Shown here one piece after another: positions 35,990-44,793 of a DNA stretch of 64,000 nt. The first letter of the stretch is position 1, and each line of letters opens with the position of its first letter. The translations under genes and the position numbers were made by a program. The DNA comes from Emticicia aquatica (GTDB lineage Bacteria > Bacteroidota > Bacteroidia > Cytophagales > Spirosomataceae): positions 1-64,000 of the forward strand of contig NZ_CAKLPY010000007.1 in NCBI RefSeq assembly GCF_923079645.1, written 5' to 3'. The notes beneath the pieces are model-generated. The model worked only from the letters and a program-made list of their open reading frames with translations, had not been told where the DNA came from and did not search any database.

Positions 35990-37297
35990 TCAATGTCCTA
36001 AATATAAAGCCCAAATAGCAAAAAAGTCAATTATGAGAAGCATCCAAGACACTTCTTTAGTTTTTCCATTGAAAATTTTAATGATTGTCCATGACAAAAA
36101 TCCCCAAATAATACCTTGCGTTATTGAATATGTAAACGGTATCAAAACCATTGCTAAAAATGCAGGAATAGCATCGTCAAGTTCATCCCAATTGATTTTT
36201 GTGACAGGTTTCATCATCAAAACTCCTACTACAATTAAAGCGGGGGCCGTTGCAATGGCAGGAATAATGCTTAACAATGGCGACAAAAACATGAACGGTA
36301 AAAACAGAATACCCGCCGTTATGGCCGTTACGCCTGTTCGCCCACCTTGACTAATACCCACTGCTGATTCAATAAAAGCTGTTCCAGGACTTGTTCCCAA
36401 CAAACCACCCATCGTTGTGGCTACTGCATCTGTCAATAATGACTGCTTAATATTGCGAGGTTCTCCATCCAAATCATATAAATCTGCCGCCTCAGCAACA
36501 CCCACAAATGTTGAAAGACTATCAAACAAATCAGTAAATACAAAAGCGAAAATAACTGGTAACAAACTGATTTTGAGTGAATTAACAATATCAAGTTGAA
36601 ACAATAAACTAAAATCTGGTGCTGAAAACACACCTTGCCACGTAACCAAATCTTTTTGTCCGAAATTGATTACGGAAGCATCTCCCCACCATCTTCCAAT
36701 GGGAATAGCAATGATAGTGGTTACTATAATACCAAAAATGATGCCGCCTTGAATGCGTTTCACTAACAATAACATCGTAACGGCCAAACCAAGCAAAAAT
36801 GTTATAATAATCGGATTATGTAGGTTAGCAACGCCAATGATTGTAGCAGGATTTGGTACAATAAATTTGGCATTTGCAAAGCCAATTAGTGTAATAAAAA
36901 GCCCAATTCCCGCTGAAATTGCGTAACGTAATTGCTTCGGGATAGCTTTTACAATTTGGGTACGAACATTAAAAATTGATAACAATAAAAAGATAATTCC
37001 CGCCCAGAAAACCGCACCCAATGCCACTTGCCACGAAATACCCATACCTTTTACAGCCGTAAAAGTAAAAAAAGCATTCATCCCCATGCCAGGAGCAACA
37101 ACAATTGGATTTTTGGCATAAATTCCCATCATTAAACTACAAAAAAACGATAGCAAAACGGTGGCAGTAAGTACACCATTAAATGGCATTCCAGATTGGC
37201 TTAAAATAGCAGGATTGACAATGATAATATACATCGTTGCCAAAAAGGTAGAAACGCCTGCTAGAATTTCAGTTTTTAGGTTAGGTTTTAACTGCAT
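35990..37297 (-). CDS. NCS2 purine permease (AzgA/PbuG-like)
   Basis: 435 aa, 12-14 membrane helices. The motifs APGMGMNAFFTF (about 68-79), FTDLFDSLSTFVGVAEAADL (about 255-274) and GTSPGTAFIESAVGISQGGRTG identify the adenine/hypoxanthine/guanine group of NCS2 H+ symporters. Inner membrane. It precedes the exported MTA/SAH nucleosidase (113-base gap), which makes adenine the likely substrate. Confidence 0.9.
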   Translation of the reverse strand: MQLKPNLKTEILAGVSTFLATMYIIIVNPAILSQSGMPFNGVLTATVLLSFFCSLMMGIYAKNPIVVAPGMGMNAFFTFTAVKGMGISWQVALGAVFWAGIIFLLLSIFNVRTQIVKAIPKQLRYAISAGIGLFITLIGFANAKFIVPNPATIIGVANLHNPIIITFLLGLAVTMLLLVKRIQGGIIFGIIVTTIIAIPIGRWWGDASVINFGQKDLVTWQGVFSAPDFSLLFQLDIVNSLKISLLPVIFAFVFTDLFDSLSTFVGVAEAADLYDLDGEPRNIKQSLLTDAVATTMGGLLGTSPGTAFIESAVGISQGGRTGVTAITAGILFLPFMFLSPLLSIIPAIATAPALIVVGVLMMKPVTKINWDELDDAIPAFLAMVLIPFTYSITQGIIWGFLSWTIIKIFNGKTKEVSWMLLIIDFFAIWALYLGH

Positions 37298-37387
37298 TGA
37301 GATAAAAATTAAGGATTCCGATTACAAGATAAAAGAATAAAACTTAATTTTCTGAAAATCTATTCTAATTCATTGCTGAACATAAAA

Positions 37388-37418
37388 AAGCACCTTTACA
37401 AAATATGCAAAGGTGCTT
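37388..37418 (-). terminator. Terminator after hemN
   Basis: Perfect 10-bp stem (37388-37397 with 37409-37418), followed on the minus strand by a run of T. It separates hemN from the purine permease unit. Confidence 0.85.
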
Positions 37419-37437
37419 GGTACTTGTTAAAAAAAAC

Positions 37438-38805
37438 TCAAATCGTCTTAGAAAACAACTTTTGTAGAGAATCTGCTTGATTAAGGTGTTTATCAAAAGC
37501 CATACATATATTACGAATGAATGCTTTTCCTGCGGGTAAAACGTTCAAACCAAATTCGTTAAAAGTAATTAAACCATCGGCTTCAAAGCCTTCAAGTTTT
37601 TCAAAAAGCACCATTTTTTCTTGTTCAGACCAATCGGAAAGCTGCCAAGTAGTTGTTAATTGGCAAATAATATTTAAGATTTGTTGTCGAATAAATACAT
37701 CTACATTACTTAAAATATGTCCCTTAAATACGGGTAATTCTCCCGCATTTACAGTATCAATATACACATCAATTTCCTTGATGTTTTGGGTGAAAGCCGT
37801 CCACGAATCACTTATTGATGAAGCTCCAAGTCCTAATAAAACTTGAGATTGAGTTGTTGTATAACCCATAAAATTACGGTGAAGTGTGCCATTTTCTTGA
37901 GCTTTATACAAATTATCTTGTGGTAAAGCAAAATGGTCCATCCCGATTTCGGCATAATTATTTTGCTCAAACATGGCTCTACCACGTTCATACAAAGCTC
38001 GTTTTTCTTCACCACTTGGAAGATTTTCATCCTCAAAACCACGTTGCCCGTTGCCTTTTATCCACGGTACGTGTGCATAAGAATAAAAAGCTATTCTATC
38101 AGGTTTGAGCGTTAACGTTTTTTGAATTGTATCTTCAACCGACGAAATTTTCTGAAATGGCAAACCAAAAACCAAATCATGGCTCACCGAAGTGTAACCA
38201 ATCGCACGAGCTAATTCGGTTACTTTTTTTACATTTTCAAAAGGTTGGATGCGATGAATAGCTTTTTGAACTTGTGGGTCATAATCTTGCACCCCAAAAC
38301 TAACCCGACGAAAACCTAAATCATACAAAACTTGCAAGTGTTCGGCAGTTGTATTATTGGGATGACCTTCAAAACTAAACTCATGTTCGGGTGTAACTTC
38401 AACGTTTTCCAAGATTCCAGCTATCAATAATTGAAGCATTTCGGGAGCAAAGAAACTGGGCGTTCCTCCACCCAAATGAATTTCTGCTACTCGTGGTTTT
38501 TCAGGAAAAAGAGCTAAATACAAAGCCCATTCTTTCAAAACTGCCTGAATATAAGGCTGTTCAACAGCATGATTTTTAGTAATTCGCTTGTGACAAGCAC
38601 AAAATGTACACAAACTTTCGCAATAAGGTAAATGAATATACAAACTTATACCCGAGGTATGGTTGGTCTCGACAAATGTATCGACCAGTTTTGCTGTCCA
38701 TTTTTCGGAACTAAAAGTTTCATTTTGCCAATGAGGAACGGTTGGATAACTCGTATATCTTGGACCAGGAACATCGTATTTTTTTATCAGCGAAGAATCT
38801 GCCAT
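37438..38805 (-). CDS. hemN: Oxygen-independent coproporphyrinogen III oxidase
   Basis: 455-aa radical-SAM enzyme of haem synthesis that decarboxylates two propionates of coproporphyrinogen III without oxygen. The [4Fe-4S] ligand motif C-x3-C-x2-C is in PYCESLCTFCACHKRI (about residues 62-70). EIHLGGGTPSFF and FEGHPNNTT are SAM-contact segments, and the HemN-type N-terminus KYDVPGPRYTSYPT is kept, which distinguishes it from HemW. A Fur/PerR-like palindrome overlaps the upstream promoter region, so iron or peroxide control is likely. Confidence 0.93.
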   Translation of the reverse strand: MADSSLIKKYDVPGPRYTSYPTVPHWQNETFSSEKWTAKLVDTFVETNHTSGISLYIHLPYCESLCTFCACHKRITKNHAVEQPYIQAVLKEWALYLALFPEKPRVAEIHLGGGTPSFFAPEMLQLLIAGILENVEVTPEHEFSFEGHPNNTTAEHLQVLYDLGFRRVSFGVQDYDPQVQKAIHRIQPFENVKKVTELARAIGYTSVSHDLVFGLPFQKISSVEDTIQKTLTLKPDRIAFYSYAHVPWIKGNGQRGFEDENLPSGEEKRALYERGRAMFEQNNYAEIGMDHFALPQDNLYKAQENGTLHRNFMGYTTTQSQVLLGLGASSISDSWTAFTQNIKEIDVYIDTVNAGELPVFKGHILSNVDVFIRQQILNIICQLTTTWQLSDWSEQEKMVLFEKLEGFEADGLITFNEFGLNVLPAGKAFIRNICMAFDKHLNQADSLQKLFSKTI

Positions 38806-38825
38806 GCTTTTGCTTAGTTTTCATG

Positions 38826-38833
38826 CAAAATTA
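38826..38833 (-). promoter_or_regulatory. hemN -7 box
   Basis: Minus-strand TAATTTTG (exact TAnnTTTG), 20 bases upstream of the ATG. The -33 position falls at the edge of the Fur/PerR-like palindrome at 38854. Confidence 0.55.
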
Positions 38834-38853
38834 GGCTGTTTAGCTTTCTGAAA

Positions 38854-38868
38854 TGATGAGAATTATCA
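38854..38868. promoter_or_regulatory. Fur/PerR-type 7-1-7 box upstream of hemN
   Basis: TGATGAGAATTATCA matches the TGATAAT-N-ATTATCA consensus of the Fur/PerR family at 13 of 15 positions, counting the free centre. It covers the -33 region of the hemN promoter, where a bound repressor would block polymerase. Confidence 0.5.
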
Positions 38869-38990
38869 TGTTTTCAAATTTGTAAACCAAGGCATCGACC
38901 TCAATATTGGCCTTTGGTCAAAAAACTGTTCACGTTATCAAACAGAAACATTTATATTTATCAAAAAATCACATTTCATTTTCTCAATAA

Positions 38991-40394
38991 ATGCCAACTT
39001 ACAACCAACTCAAACGCCAAATTGACCTTAATCCTTTCGCCGAATTAATGCTTCGCAATGAACTAAAGGCTTTGCCGAGTATTATTCAAGAAAATGAGTA
39101 CATTGACGCTTCTGTTCATGGTTATTGGAATACTCGTCATGTGCTACTTTTAGCCACTACTCAACGCATTTTATTGATTGATAGCGATAATTATGGTGAT
39201 GTAGAAGTCATAGAATTTCCTTATGACGATACTGTTACGGTGCGATGCCCAACAGCTGATTCGATAGTTTTTGGGACAGCCGAACGAAAAATAAAAATTG
39301 ATAATACTCTTGAAGAATACATTGCTGTTTTTTATGAAACAGTACAAAATAGACTTACAGGAAAAAAACCAAAATCAAACAAAAAAAGAGAAATTTACGA
39401 CAATTTGCAAGAGCAAAACTATTCAGAACAAACCGATAATGAACCAACTAGCAACCCATTTCATGTTTTTTTGCGAGGCTTAGACGGACTTTCAAAAATG
39501 CTCACTCCTACCATGAATAAGCAAAATATTCAGGAAGAAAAAACATCATTTATAAGCAATATTATGCCACAATTGCCCGAAGAAGAAAAAACTTTAGATG
39601 AGCTTTTACTTGAATTGAATGCTTTGGTCGGGCTACAAAATGTCAAAGATGAAGTTAGTAGTTTGGTGAATGTTTTAAAAATTGAAAAAATCAGGAAAGA
39701 GCAAGGAATAAGTTTGCCCGAACGCTCTTTGCACATGGTTTTTCATGGAAATCCAGGTACAGGGAAAACAACAATTGCGAGACTTTTAGCCAAAATTTTT
39801 AAGGCATTAGGCGTACTGAGTAAAGGACAATTGTACGAAACTGACCGCAGTGGTTTGGTGGCAGGTTATACGGGTCAAACTTCGCTAAAAGTGCGAGAGG
39901 TTTGTCAAAAATCGCTCGGTGGAATTTTATTCATTGATGAAGCGTACGCTCTCAATAGCGATGATACGTACGGCCCAGAAGCAGTGAATACGATTGTGAA
40001 ATTTATGGAAGACAATAGAGATGATTTTGTGGTGATTGTGGCGGGTTACGAAGAAAAAATGACTGAGTTTATTAATTCAAATCCAGGTTTAAATTCTAGA
40101 TTTAATAAATACATTGGCTTTAAAGATTATACGCCCGAAGAACTGCTCGAAATTTATTTGCTTCAGACCCAAAAAGTACAGTTAAAAGTAGATGAGCCAG
40201 CCCAAAAGAAAGTTTATAAGCTTTTTAAAAAACTCTATGAAGACCGAGATGCTGCTTTTGGGAATGGTCGTTTAGCAAGAAATATTTTTGAAAAAACTTA
40301 CGAAAAACAAGCCAATCGACTTGTAAAAGAAGGGATTGAAAAGGCTGATATTAACCAAATAAAAGAAGAAGATATTCCTGTGATGGAAAATTAA
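38991..40394 (+). CDS. CbbX/SpoVK-type AAA+ ATPase with N-terminal PH-like domain
   Basis: 467 aa. Residues about 35-120 (IDASVHGYWNTRHVLLLATT to KIKIDNTLEEYIAVF) look like a bacterial PH/YokE-like domain. A Glu/Gln-rich linker follows to about 200, then a CbxX/CfqX AAA+ module: LVGLQNVKDEV, Walker A HGNPGTGKTTIARL (about 253), Walker B GGILFIDEAYAL, sensor 1 VIVAGYEEKM, arginine-finger region LNSRFNKYI. CbbX relatives remodel other proteins (Rubisco, type VII secretion EccA). No Rubisco or secretion genes are near, so the client is unknown. Cytoplasmic, single-gene unit. Confidence 0.83.
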   Translation: MPTYNQLKRQIDLNPFAELMLRNELKALPSIIQENEYIDASVHGYWNTRHVLLLATTQRILLIDSDNYGDVEVIEFPYDDTVTVRCPTADSIVFGTAERKIKIDNTLEEYIAVFYETVQNRLTGKKPKSNKKREIYDNLQEQNYSEQTDNEPTSNPFHVFLRGLDGLSKMLTPTMNKQNIQEEKTSFISNIMPQLPEEEKTLDELLLELNALVGLQNVKDEVSSLVNVLKIEKIRKEQGISLPERSLHMVFHGNPGTGKTTIARLLAKIFKALGVLSKGQLYETDRSGLVAGYTGQTSLKVREVCQKSLGGILFIDEAYALNSDDTYGPEAVNTIVKFMEDNRDDFVVIVAGYEEKMTEFINSNPGLNSRFNKYIGFKDYTPEELLEIYLLQTQKVQLKVDEPAQKKVYKLFKKLYEDRDAAFGNGRLARNIFEKTYEKQANRLVKEGIEKADINQIKEEDIPVMEN

Positions 40395-40439
40395 AATTCA
40401 CTCATTTGGTTTGCAAAGGCATCTCAAATGAGTGAATTT
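40394..40439. terminator. Bidirectional terminator
   Basis: Perfect 15-bp stem (40394-40408 with 40425-40439) that starts at the stop codon of the AAA+ gene and lies between convergent genes. Confidence 0.85.
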
Positions 40440-40449
40440 ACTGGATAAA

Positions 40450-42735
40450 TTATTTTTTTAATTCATTGCTCATCGAATACGGAAAATCTGTTTCTTTGAT
40501 TCCTTTATTTCTGTTAGGTTTTGCCGACATTCCTAATTTCAACGAACCGCCTTTCATTATATCAGTAAAATTTAGGTAATTTTTGGTGTAATTTGCATTG
40601 TTCAAATTAGCACTCGAAACATAGATATTCTCGCTGTTATTTTCGGGAGCAATAATTGAAAATTTCTTCCCATTTTGTAGTTGAATTGTTGCTTTCTTGA
40701 ATAGCGGTGACCCCAAAACGTATTGGTCTGTTCCAGGTGCAACAGGATACATTCCTAATGCTGAAAACACATACCAAGCCGAAGTTTGTCCGTTATCTTC
40801 ATCGCCACACAAACCATCTGGTTGAGGTGAATACAGTTTTTTCATAATATTTCTAACATGAAATTGCGTTTTCCACGGCTCTCCTGCATAATTATACAAA
40901 TACGGCATGTGCTGAATCGGCTGGTTACCATGGGCGTATTGTCCCATATTCATCACTAACATTTCAGTAATTTCGTGAATCTGAATACCATAATACGAAA
41001 AATCAAACGTTGGCGGAGCAGTAAAAACGGAGTCTAATTTTGCAACAAAATTTTTCTTACCACCCATCAAATCTGAAAGCCCTTGAATATCATGGAAAAC
41101 GCACCAAGTCCAATGCCATGAACAACCTTCTGTGAAAGCATCGCCCCATTTATCTGGTCTGAAAGGTGACTGAAAAGTGCCATTTTTATTTTTTCCACGC
41201 ACAAAATTAATGTCTTTATCAAAAACATTTCGATAATTTTGGGCTCTTTTGGCATACAAATCAATCTCACTTTGTGGTCTTTTTAGTAATTTTGCTAGTT
41301 TCCAAATCGTAAAGTCATCATAAGCATATTCGAGCGTTCGAGCGGTATTTTCATTGATGCCCACATCATAAGGAACATAACCCAAATCATTGTAATACCT
41401 TACGCCTAACCTTCCAACCGAACTCAGCGGGCCTTCTTGATTGGCGTTTTTGGTAATGGCTTCATAAAGTTTTTCGATTTCTTGTATTTTCACACCTTTG
41501 AGGTAAGCATCAGCAATAATCGACGCCGAATTTGAACCAACCATACAATCACGATGCCCTGGGCTTGCCCACTCTGGCAGCCACCCACTTTCTTTATAAG
41601 TATTGGCCAATCCTTCCATGATTTGGGCATTCATTTCAGGAAACATTAGGTTAAAAAACGGAAAAACTGCTCGAAAAGTATCCCAAAAACCATTATCGGT
41701 AAACATATATCCTTCGGCAATTTTACCATTATATGGACTATAATGAACGATTTTTTTATCCTTATCTATTTCGTAAAATTTACGAGGAAACAACATTGTA
41801 TGGTACAAAGCCGAATAAAACGTGCGAAGTTCATCATCTGAGCCACCTTCTACTTTAATTCTGTTTAATTGAGTATTCCAGACTTTTGCCCCTTGTGCGA
41901 CTAATTGGTCGAAACTTTGCTCACCAATTTCGGTTTTTAAATTCAATTCGGCTTGTTCAAGACTAATAAACGACGAACCAATTTTTAGGTTTACTTGCTC
42001 GTTTGTTTTGGTCTTGAAACGAATGATACTTCCTACATGATTACTCTCAATTTCTAGATTATTCAACTTGATTTCGCCGTCTTTCACGCCATAAACCTCC
42101 TCAAATTCTTTATCAAAATAAATCACAAAGTAATTTTTAAAATTGTCGGGAACACCCGACGAAGCATTGCTGGCATAACCTGTGATTTTTCTTTCTTTTG
42201 GAAAAATTTTAATGGATGACTTTTTGAAAAAACCATCAACAATCAAATATGCTTTATCGGTTTGAGGATAGGTAATTCGGAATCTTGCAGCCCTTTCGGT
42301 TGGTGTAATTTCAACGGTTGTGTTATAATCCGACAAATACGCTTTATAATAATGTGGTTTGGAAACTTCAGCTTTGTGCGAAAACCACGATTCTCGCTTG
42401 TTTTCATCAAAAACTAATTTTTCAGTTGTAGCAAAAATTGAAAAAACACCATAATCATTTATCCACGGAGAAGGTTGGTGCGTTTGTTTGAAACCTCTGA
42501 TTTTATTGCTTGAATATTGATAACACCAACCATCACCCATTTTGTTGGTTTGTGGTGTCCAAAAATTCATGCCCCACGGCAATGCAATAGCTGGATAAGT
42601 ATTGCCATTTGAAAACTCAAATTTTGAATCAGTTCCGACCAAAGGATTGACATAATTCACCAAATTTTCTAGTTTTTCGTTTTGCCCAAACGAACAAAAA
42701 CTAACGATTAAAAGGGCAAAAAGACTTTTTTTCAT
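40450..42735 (-). CDS. GH92 alpha-mannosidase
   Basis: 761 aa with a signal peptide (ends SFCSFGQ). GH92 marks are NYVNPLVGTDSKFEFSNGNT at the mature N-terminus, GYMFTDNGFWDTFRAVFPFF in the (alpha/alpha)6 barrel, HGNQPIQHMPYLYNYAGEPW and GLCGDEDNGQTSAWYVFSALG with the acid/base region. These calcium-dependent exo-enzymes remove alpha-1,2/1,3/1,4/1,6-linked mannose from N-glycans or yeast mannan; linkage cannot be read here. Periplasmic or secreted. Lies 65 bases downstream of the NrtR-type regulator on the same strand. Confidence 0.93.
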   Translation of the reverse strand: MKKSLFALLIVSFCSFGQNEKLENLVNYVNPLVGTDSKFEFSNGNTYPAIALPWGMNFWTPQTNKMGDGWCYQYSSNKIRGFKQTHQPSPWINDYGVFSIFATTEKLVFDENKRESWFSHKAEVSKPHYYKAYLSDYNTTVEITPTERAARFRITYPQTDKAYLIVDGFFKKSSIKIFPKERKITGYASNASSGVPDNFKNYFVIYFDKEFEEVYGVKDGEIKLNNLEIESNHVGSIIRFKTKTNEQVNLKIGSSFISLEQAELNLKTEIGEQSFDQLVAQGAKVWNTQLNRIKVEGGSDDELRTFYSALYHTMLFPRKFYEIDKDKKIVHYSPYNGKIAEGYMFTDNGFWDTFRAVFPFFNLMFPEMNAQIMEGLANTYKESGWLPEWASPGHRDCMVGSNSASIIADAYLKGVKIQEIEKLYEAITKNANQEGPLSSVGRLGVRYYNDLGYVPYDVGINENTARTLEYAYDDFTIWKLAKLLKRPQSEIDLYAKRAQNYRNVFDKDINFVRGKNKNGTFQSPFRPDKWGDAFTEGCSWHWTWCVFHDIQGLSDLMGGKKNFVAKLDSVFTAPPTFDFSYYGIQIHEITEMLVMNMGQYAHGNQPIQHMPYLYNYAGEPWKTQFHVRNIMKKLYSPQPDGLCGDEDNGQTSAWYVFSALGMYPVAPGTDQYVLGSPLFKKATIQLQNGKKFSIIAPENNSENIYVSSANLNNANYTKNYLNFTDIMKGGSLKLGMSAKPNRNKGIKETDFPYSMSNELKK

Positions 42736-42800
42736 GGATAAACTAAATGTAAGGTTGATAGTTTGTTGTTAGATAAAGTGGTTGTTAAACAATATGAGGA

Positions 42801-43508
42801 TTATACCAGCCCTTCTGGATTTGGTATAAAATTCATGAATGAATCAGAATGTTTTTTATATTTTTCGGTATCAAGTGCGTAGAGAAATGCCCCTTTTTTC
42901 GAGAAACCTTTTTGTTTTTCCTTCAATTTGACTAATAATCCAGTCGAAAGGATTTTTCGGCTAAAATTACGTTTGTCGAAATTACTGCCATAAATGGCTT
43001 CGTAAAGGTTTAAAATTTGTGGAATTGTAAATTTTTCGGGCATTAATTCAAAACCAACTGGATGAAAAGCAGCTTTATAACGCAGTCTTTCTATGGCAAT
43101 TTTAATCATTTCTCGGTGGTCAAAAAGCAATTCGGGCAAATCGTGCATTGAAAACCATTGTGCATGATGCGTGTCCGAAATCTTAGTTTCATAGTCTTTT
43201 ACGTTAACCAAAGCATAATATGCCACCGCAACTGTTCGCTCAACTGGGTCACGATTTGGGTCGCCAAAGGCGTTGAGTTGTTCCAAGAAAATTCCCGAGA
43301 CGCCAGTTAATTCAAACAAAATTCTTTCTGCCGCTTGGTCAAGGCTTTCGTTTGGTTTTAACCAACCACCCATCAATGACCAAGTGTCGTGGTCGGTTTG
43401 AACGCCACGTTTAACCAATAAAAGCTTTAATTCTTCGCCATCAAAACCAAATATAATGGAATCTAAAGCCACCAAACATCTGGTTTGTTGTTTGTAAAGT
43501 TCTAACAT
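42801..43508 (-). CDS. NrtR-type Nudix transcription regulator
   Basis: 235 aa. An N-terminal Nudix fold (about 10-145; the Nudix box region reads GGWLKPNESLDQAAERILFELTG) is followed by a winged-helix C-terminal domain (about 155-220: PEKFTIPQILNLYEAIYG, NFSRKILSTGLL). The Nudix box is degenerate, as in the NrtR family where the domain senses a sugar or ADP-ribose instead of hydrolysing it. Bacteroidetes members such as AraR regulate sugar use. It is followed by the GH92 mannosidase gene, which it may control together with itself. Promoter TATTTTTG at 43595-43588. Confidence 0.82.
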   Translation of the reverse strand: MLELYKQQTRCLVALDSIIFGFDGEELKLLLVKRGVQTDHDTWSLMGGWLKPNESLDQAAERILFELTGVSGIFLEQLNAFGDPNRDPVERTVAVAYYALVNVKDYETKISDTHHAQWFSMHDLPELLFDHREMIKIAIERLRYKAAFHPVGFELMPEKFTIPQILNLYEAIYGSNFDKRNFSRKILSTGLLVKLKEKQKGFSKKGAFLYALDTEKYKKHSDSFMNFIPNPEGLV

Positions 43509-43587
43509 TCAATATTTTAGAGTAAATTATATGTAGGTAAGTATCGTCAATAATCAGCAAGATAAGAAAGTCGGTATCTATGCACAA

Positions 43588-43595
43588 CAAAAATA
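43588..43595 (-). promoter_or_regulatory. -7 box of NrtR-type gene
   Basis: Minus-strand TATTTTTG, identical to the plus-strand box of the divergent ABC gene 22 bases away. Leader to the ATG at 43508 is about 80 bases. Confidence 0.5.
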
Positions 43596-43617
43596 GACAA
43601 TTTCTCTAAAAAACTCG

Positions 43618-43625
43618 TATTTTTG
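43618..43625 (+). promoter_or_regulatory. -7 box of ABC ATPase gene
   Basis: TATTTTTG, exact TAnnTTTG, 15 bases ahead of the ATG at 43641. The in-frame TTG at 43623 is part of it. Confidence 0.55.
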
Positions 43626-43640
43626 TACAAAAAAGCCCCA

Positions 43641-44585
43641 ATGTCACTGCTAAAAATCAATCATCTGCACAAATCTTTTGGACGCCAATCTGCCAACGAA
43701 ATAAACGCAGTAAAAGACATTTCAATTTCACTCGAAAAAGGTAAAATTCTAGCAATTTTGGGGGAAAGTGGCTCAGGAAAAACAACACTTTTGCATCTTA
43801 TTGCTGCACTTTACGAACCTGATTCAGGATCACTCACGCTTGATGGTGAACGTATCACCCCACCTTCAGAAAAACTCATTGCGGGGCATCCAGATATTAA
43901 ATTAGTAAGGCAAGATTACGGGCTTTTTCCAAATATGTCGATTCGTGAAAATATTGCTTATGAATTACGTTATTATGAAGAAAATTATCGCAACGAACGC
44001 ATTGATAAATTACTAAAAATCAGTGGTTTAGAGAAAGTTCAGTCGCATTTTCCTCGACAAGTTTCGGGCGGAGAGCAACAACGAGCAGTTATTGTAAAAG
44101 CAATTGCGGAAGAACCTAAACTTTTGCTTCTCGACGAGCCATTTAGTCATTTGGATGCTGTAAATAAGCGTCGATTAAAGGCAGAAGTGCTCAATCTTAT
44201 CAAAACTGAAGAAGTAAGCTGTATTTTTGTAACACACGACGTAGCAGACGCTTACGGAATGGCCGATGAGTTGCTCATTATGCAAAATGGCCAAGCTTTA
44301 CAACTTGATTCGCCTGAAGAAATTTATAAAAATCCAATCAATCAGTATGTTGCTGAAATTACTGGAGAAGTTGCGTTAAGCGATTTTTCTAAAGGATTTA
44401 TTCGTCCCGAACAAATTCGTATTTCCGAAAAATCTACTATGAAAGCCATCGTGAGTTCAATCAAGTTTTTAGGAACCTATTTTGAGGTGATTTTAAAAAT
44501 GGACGATTTAACATATAAAATGTATAGTTTCGATAAAATCAATGTCGGTGATGAAATTGGAATTGAGATTATTAGCTTTAAATAA
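43641..44585 (+). CDS. ABC transporter ATP-binding protein (FbpC/PotA-like), orphan
   Basis: 314 aa. Walker A GESGSGKTTLLHL (about 39-47), Q-loop RQDYGLF, signature VSGGEQQRAVIVK, Walker B LLLLDEPFSHLD, switch His in VTHDVADAYG. A C-terminal TOBE-like domain (about 235-314) is typical of ATPases for iron, spermidine or molybdate/sulfate import. No permease or binding protein is adjacent. The start at 43641 is chosen because the TTG at 43623 is inside the -7 box. Confidence 0.87.
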   Translation: MSLLKINHLHKSFGRQSANEINAVKDISISLEKGKILAILGESGSGKTTLLHLIAALYEPDSGSLTLDGERITPPSEKLIAGHPDIKLVRQDYGLFPNMSIRENIAYELRYYEENYRNERIDKLLKISGLEKVQSHFPRQVSGGEQQRAVIVKAIAEEPKLLLLDEPFSHLDAVNKRRLKAEVLNLIKTEEVSCIFVTHDVADAYGMADELLIMQNGQALQLDSPEEIYKNPINQYVAEITGEVALSDFSKGFIRPEQIRISEKSTMKAIVSSIKFLGTYFEVILKMDDLTYKMYSFDKINVGDEIGIEIISFK

Positions 44586-44756
44586 GGCTCAAAAAAATAT
44601 GTTTACTTGATAAATCTATCGAATTACCACAAAAACCATTAAGTTAAAATATCTCAATATAAGGTATTTAATAGATAAAAAATCCATTCTTAAAAACGAT
44701 TGCAGATATTTTCTGTGAACGTTGAATAAAATTTAGATAAAAATTTATTCTTATTC

Positions 44757-44788
44757 TTTGCATTTGTTTATCTAAATTCCCAACTTTG
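44757..44788 (+). promoter_or_regulatory. metK promoter
   Basis: TTTG at 44757-44760, spacer of 20, then CAACTTTG at 44781-44788 (one mismatch to TAnnTTTG). It predicts a leader of about 170 bases. The stretch 44586-44756 before it holds nothing recognisable. Confidence 0.55.
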
Positions 44789-44793
44789 TATCA

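Noticed and set aside
38322..38345. ACTTGCAAGT within hemN as an extra HxlR site
   Set aside because: It lacks the 3-base centre of the 7-3-7 operators and lies inside a coding region.
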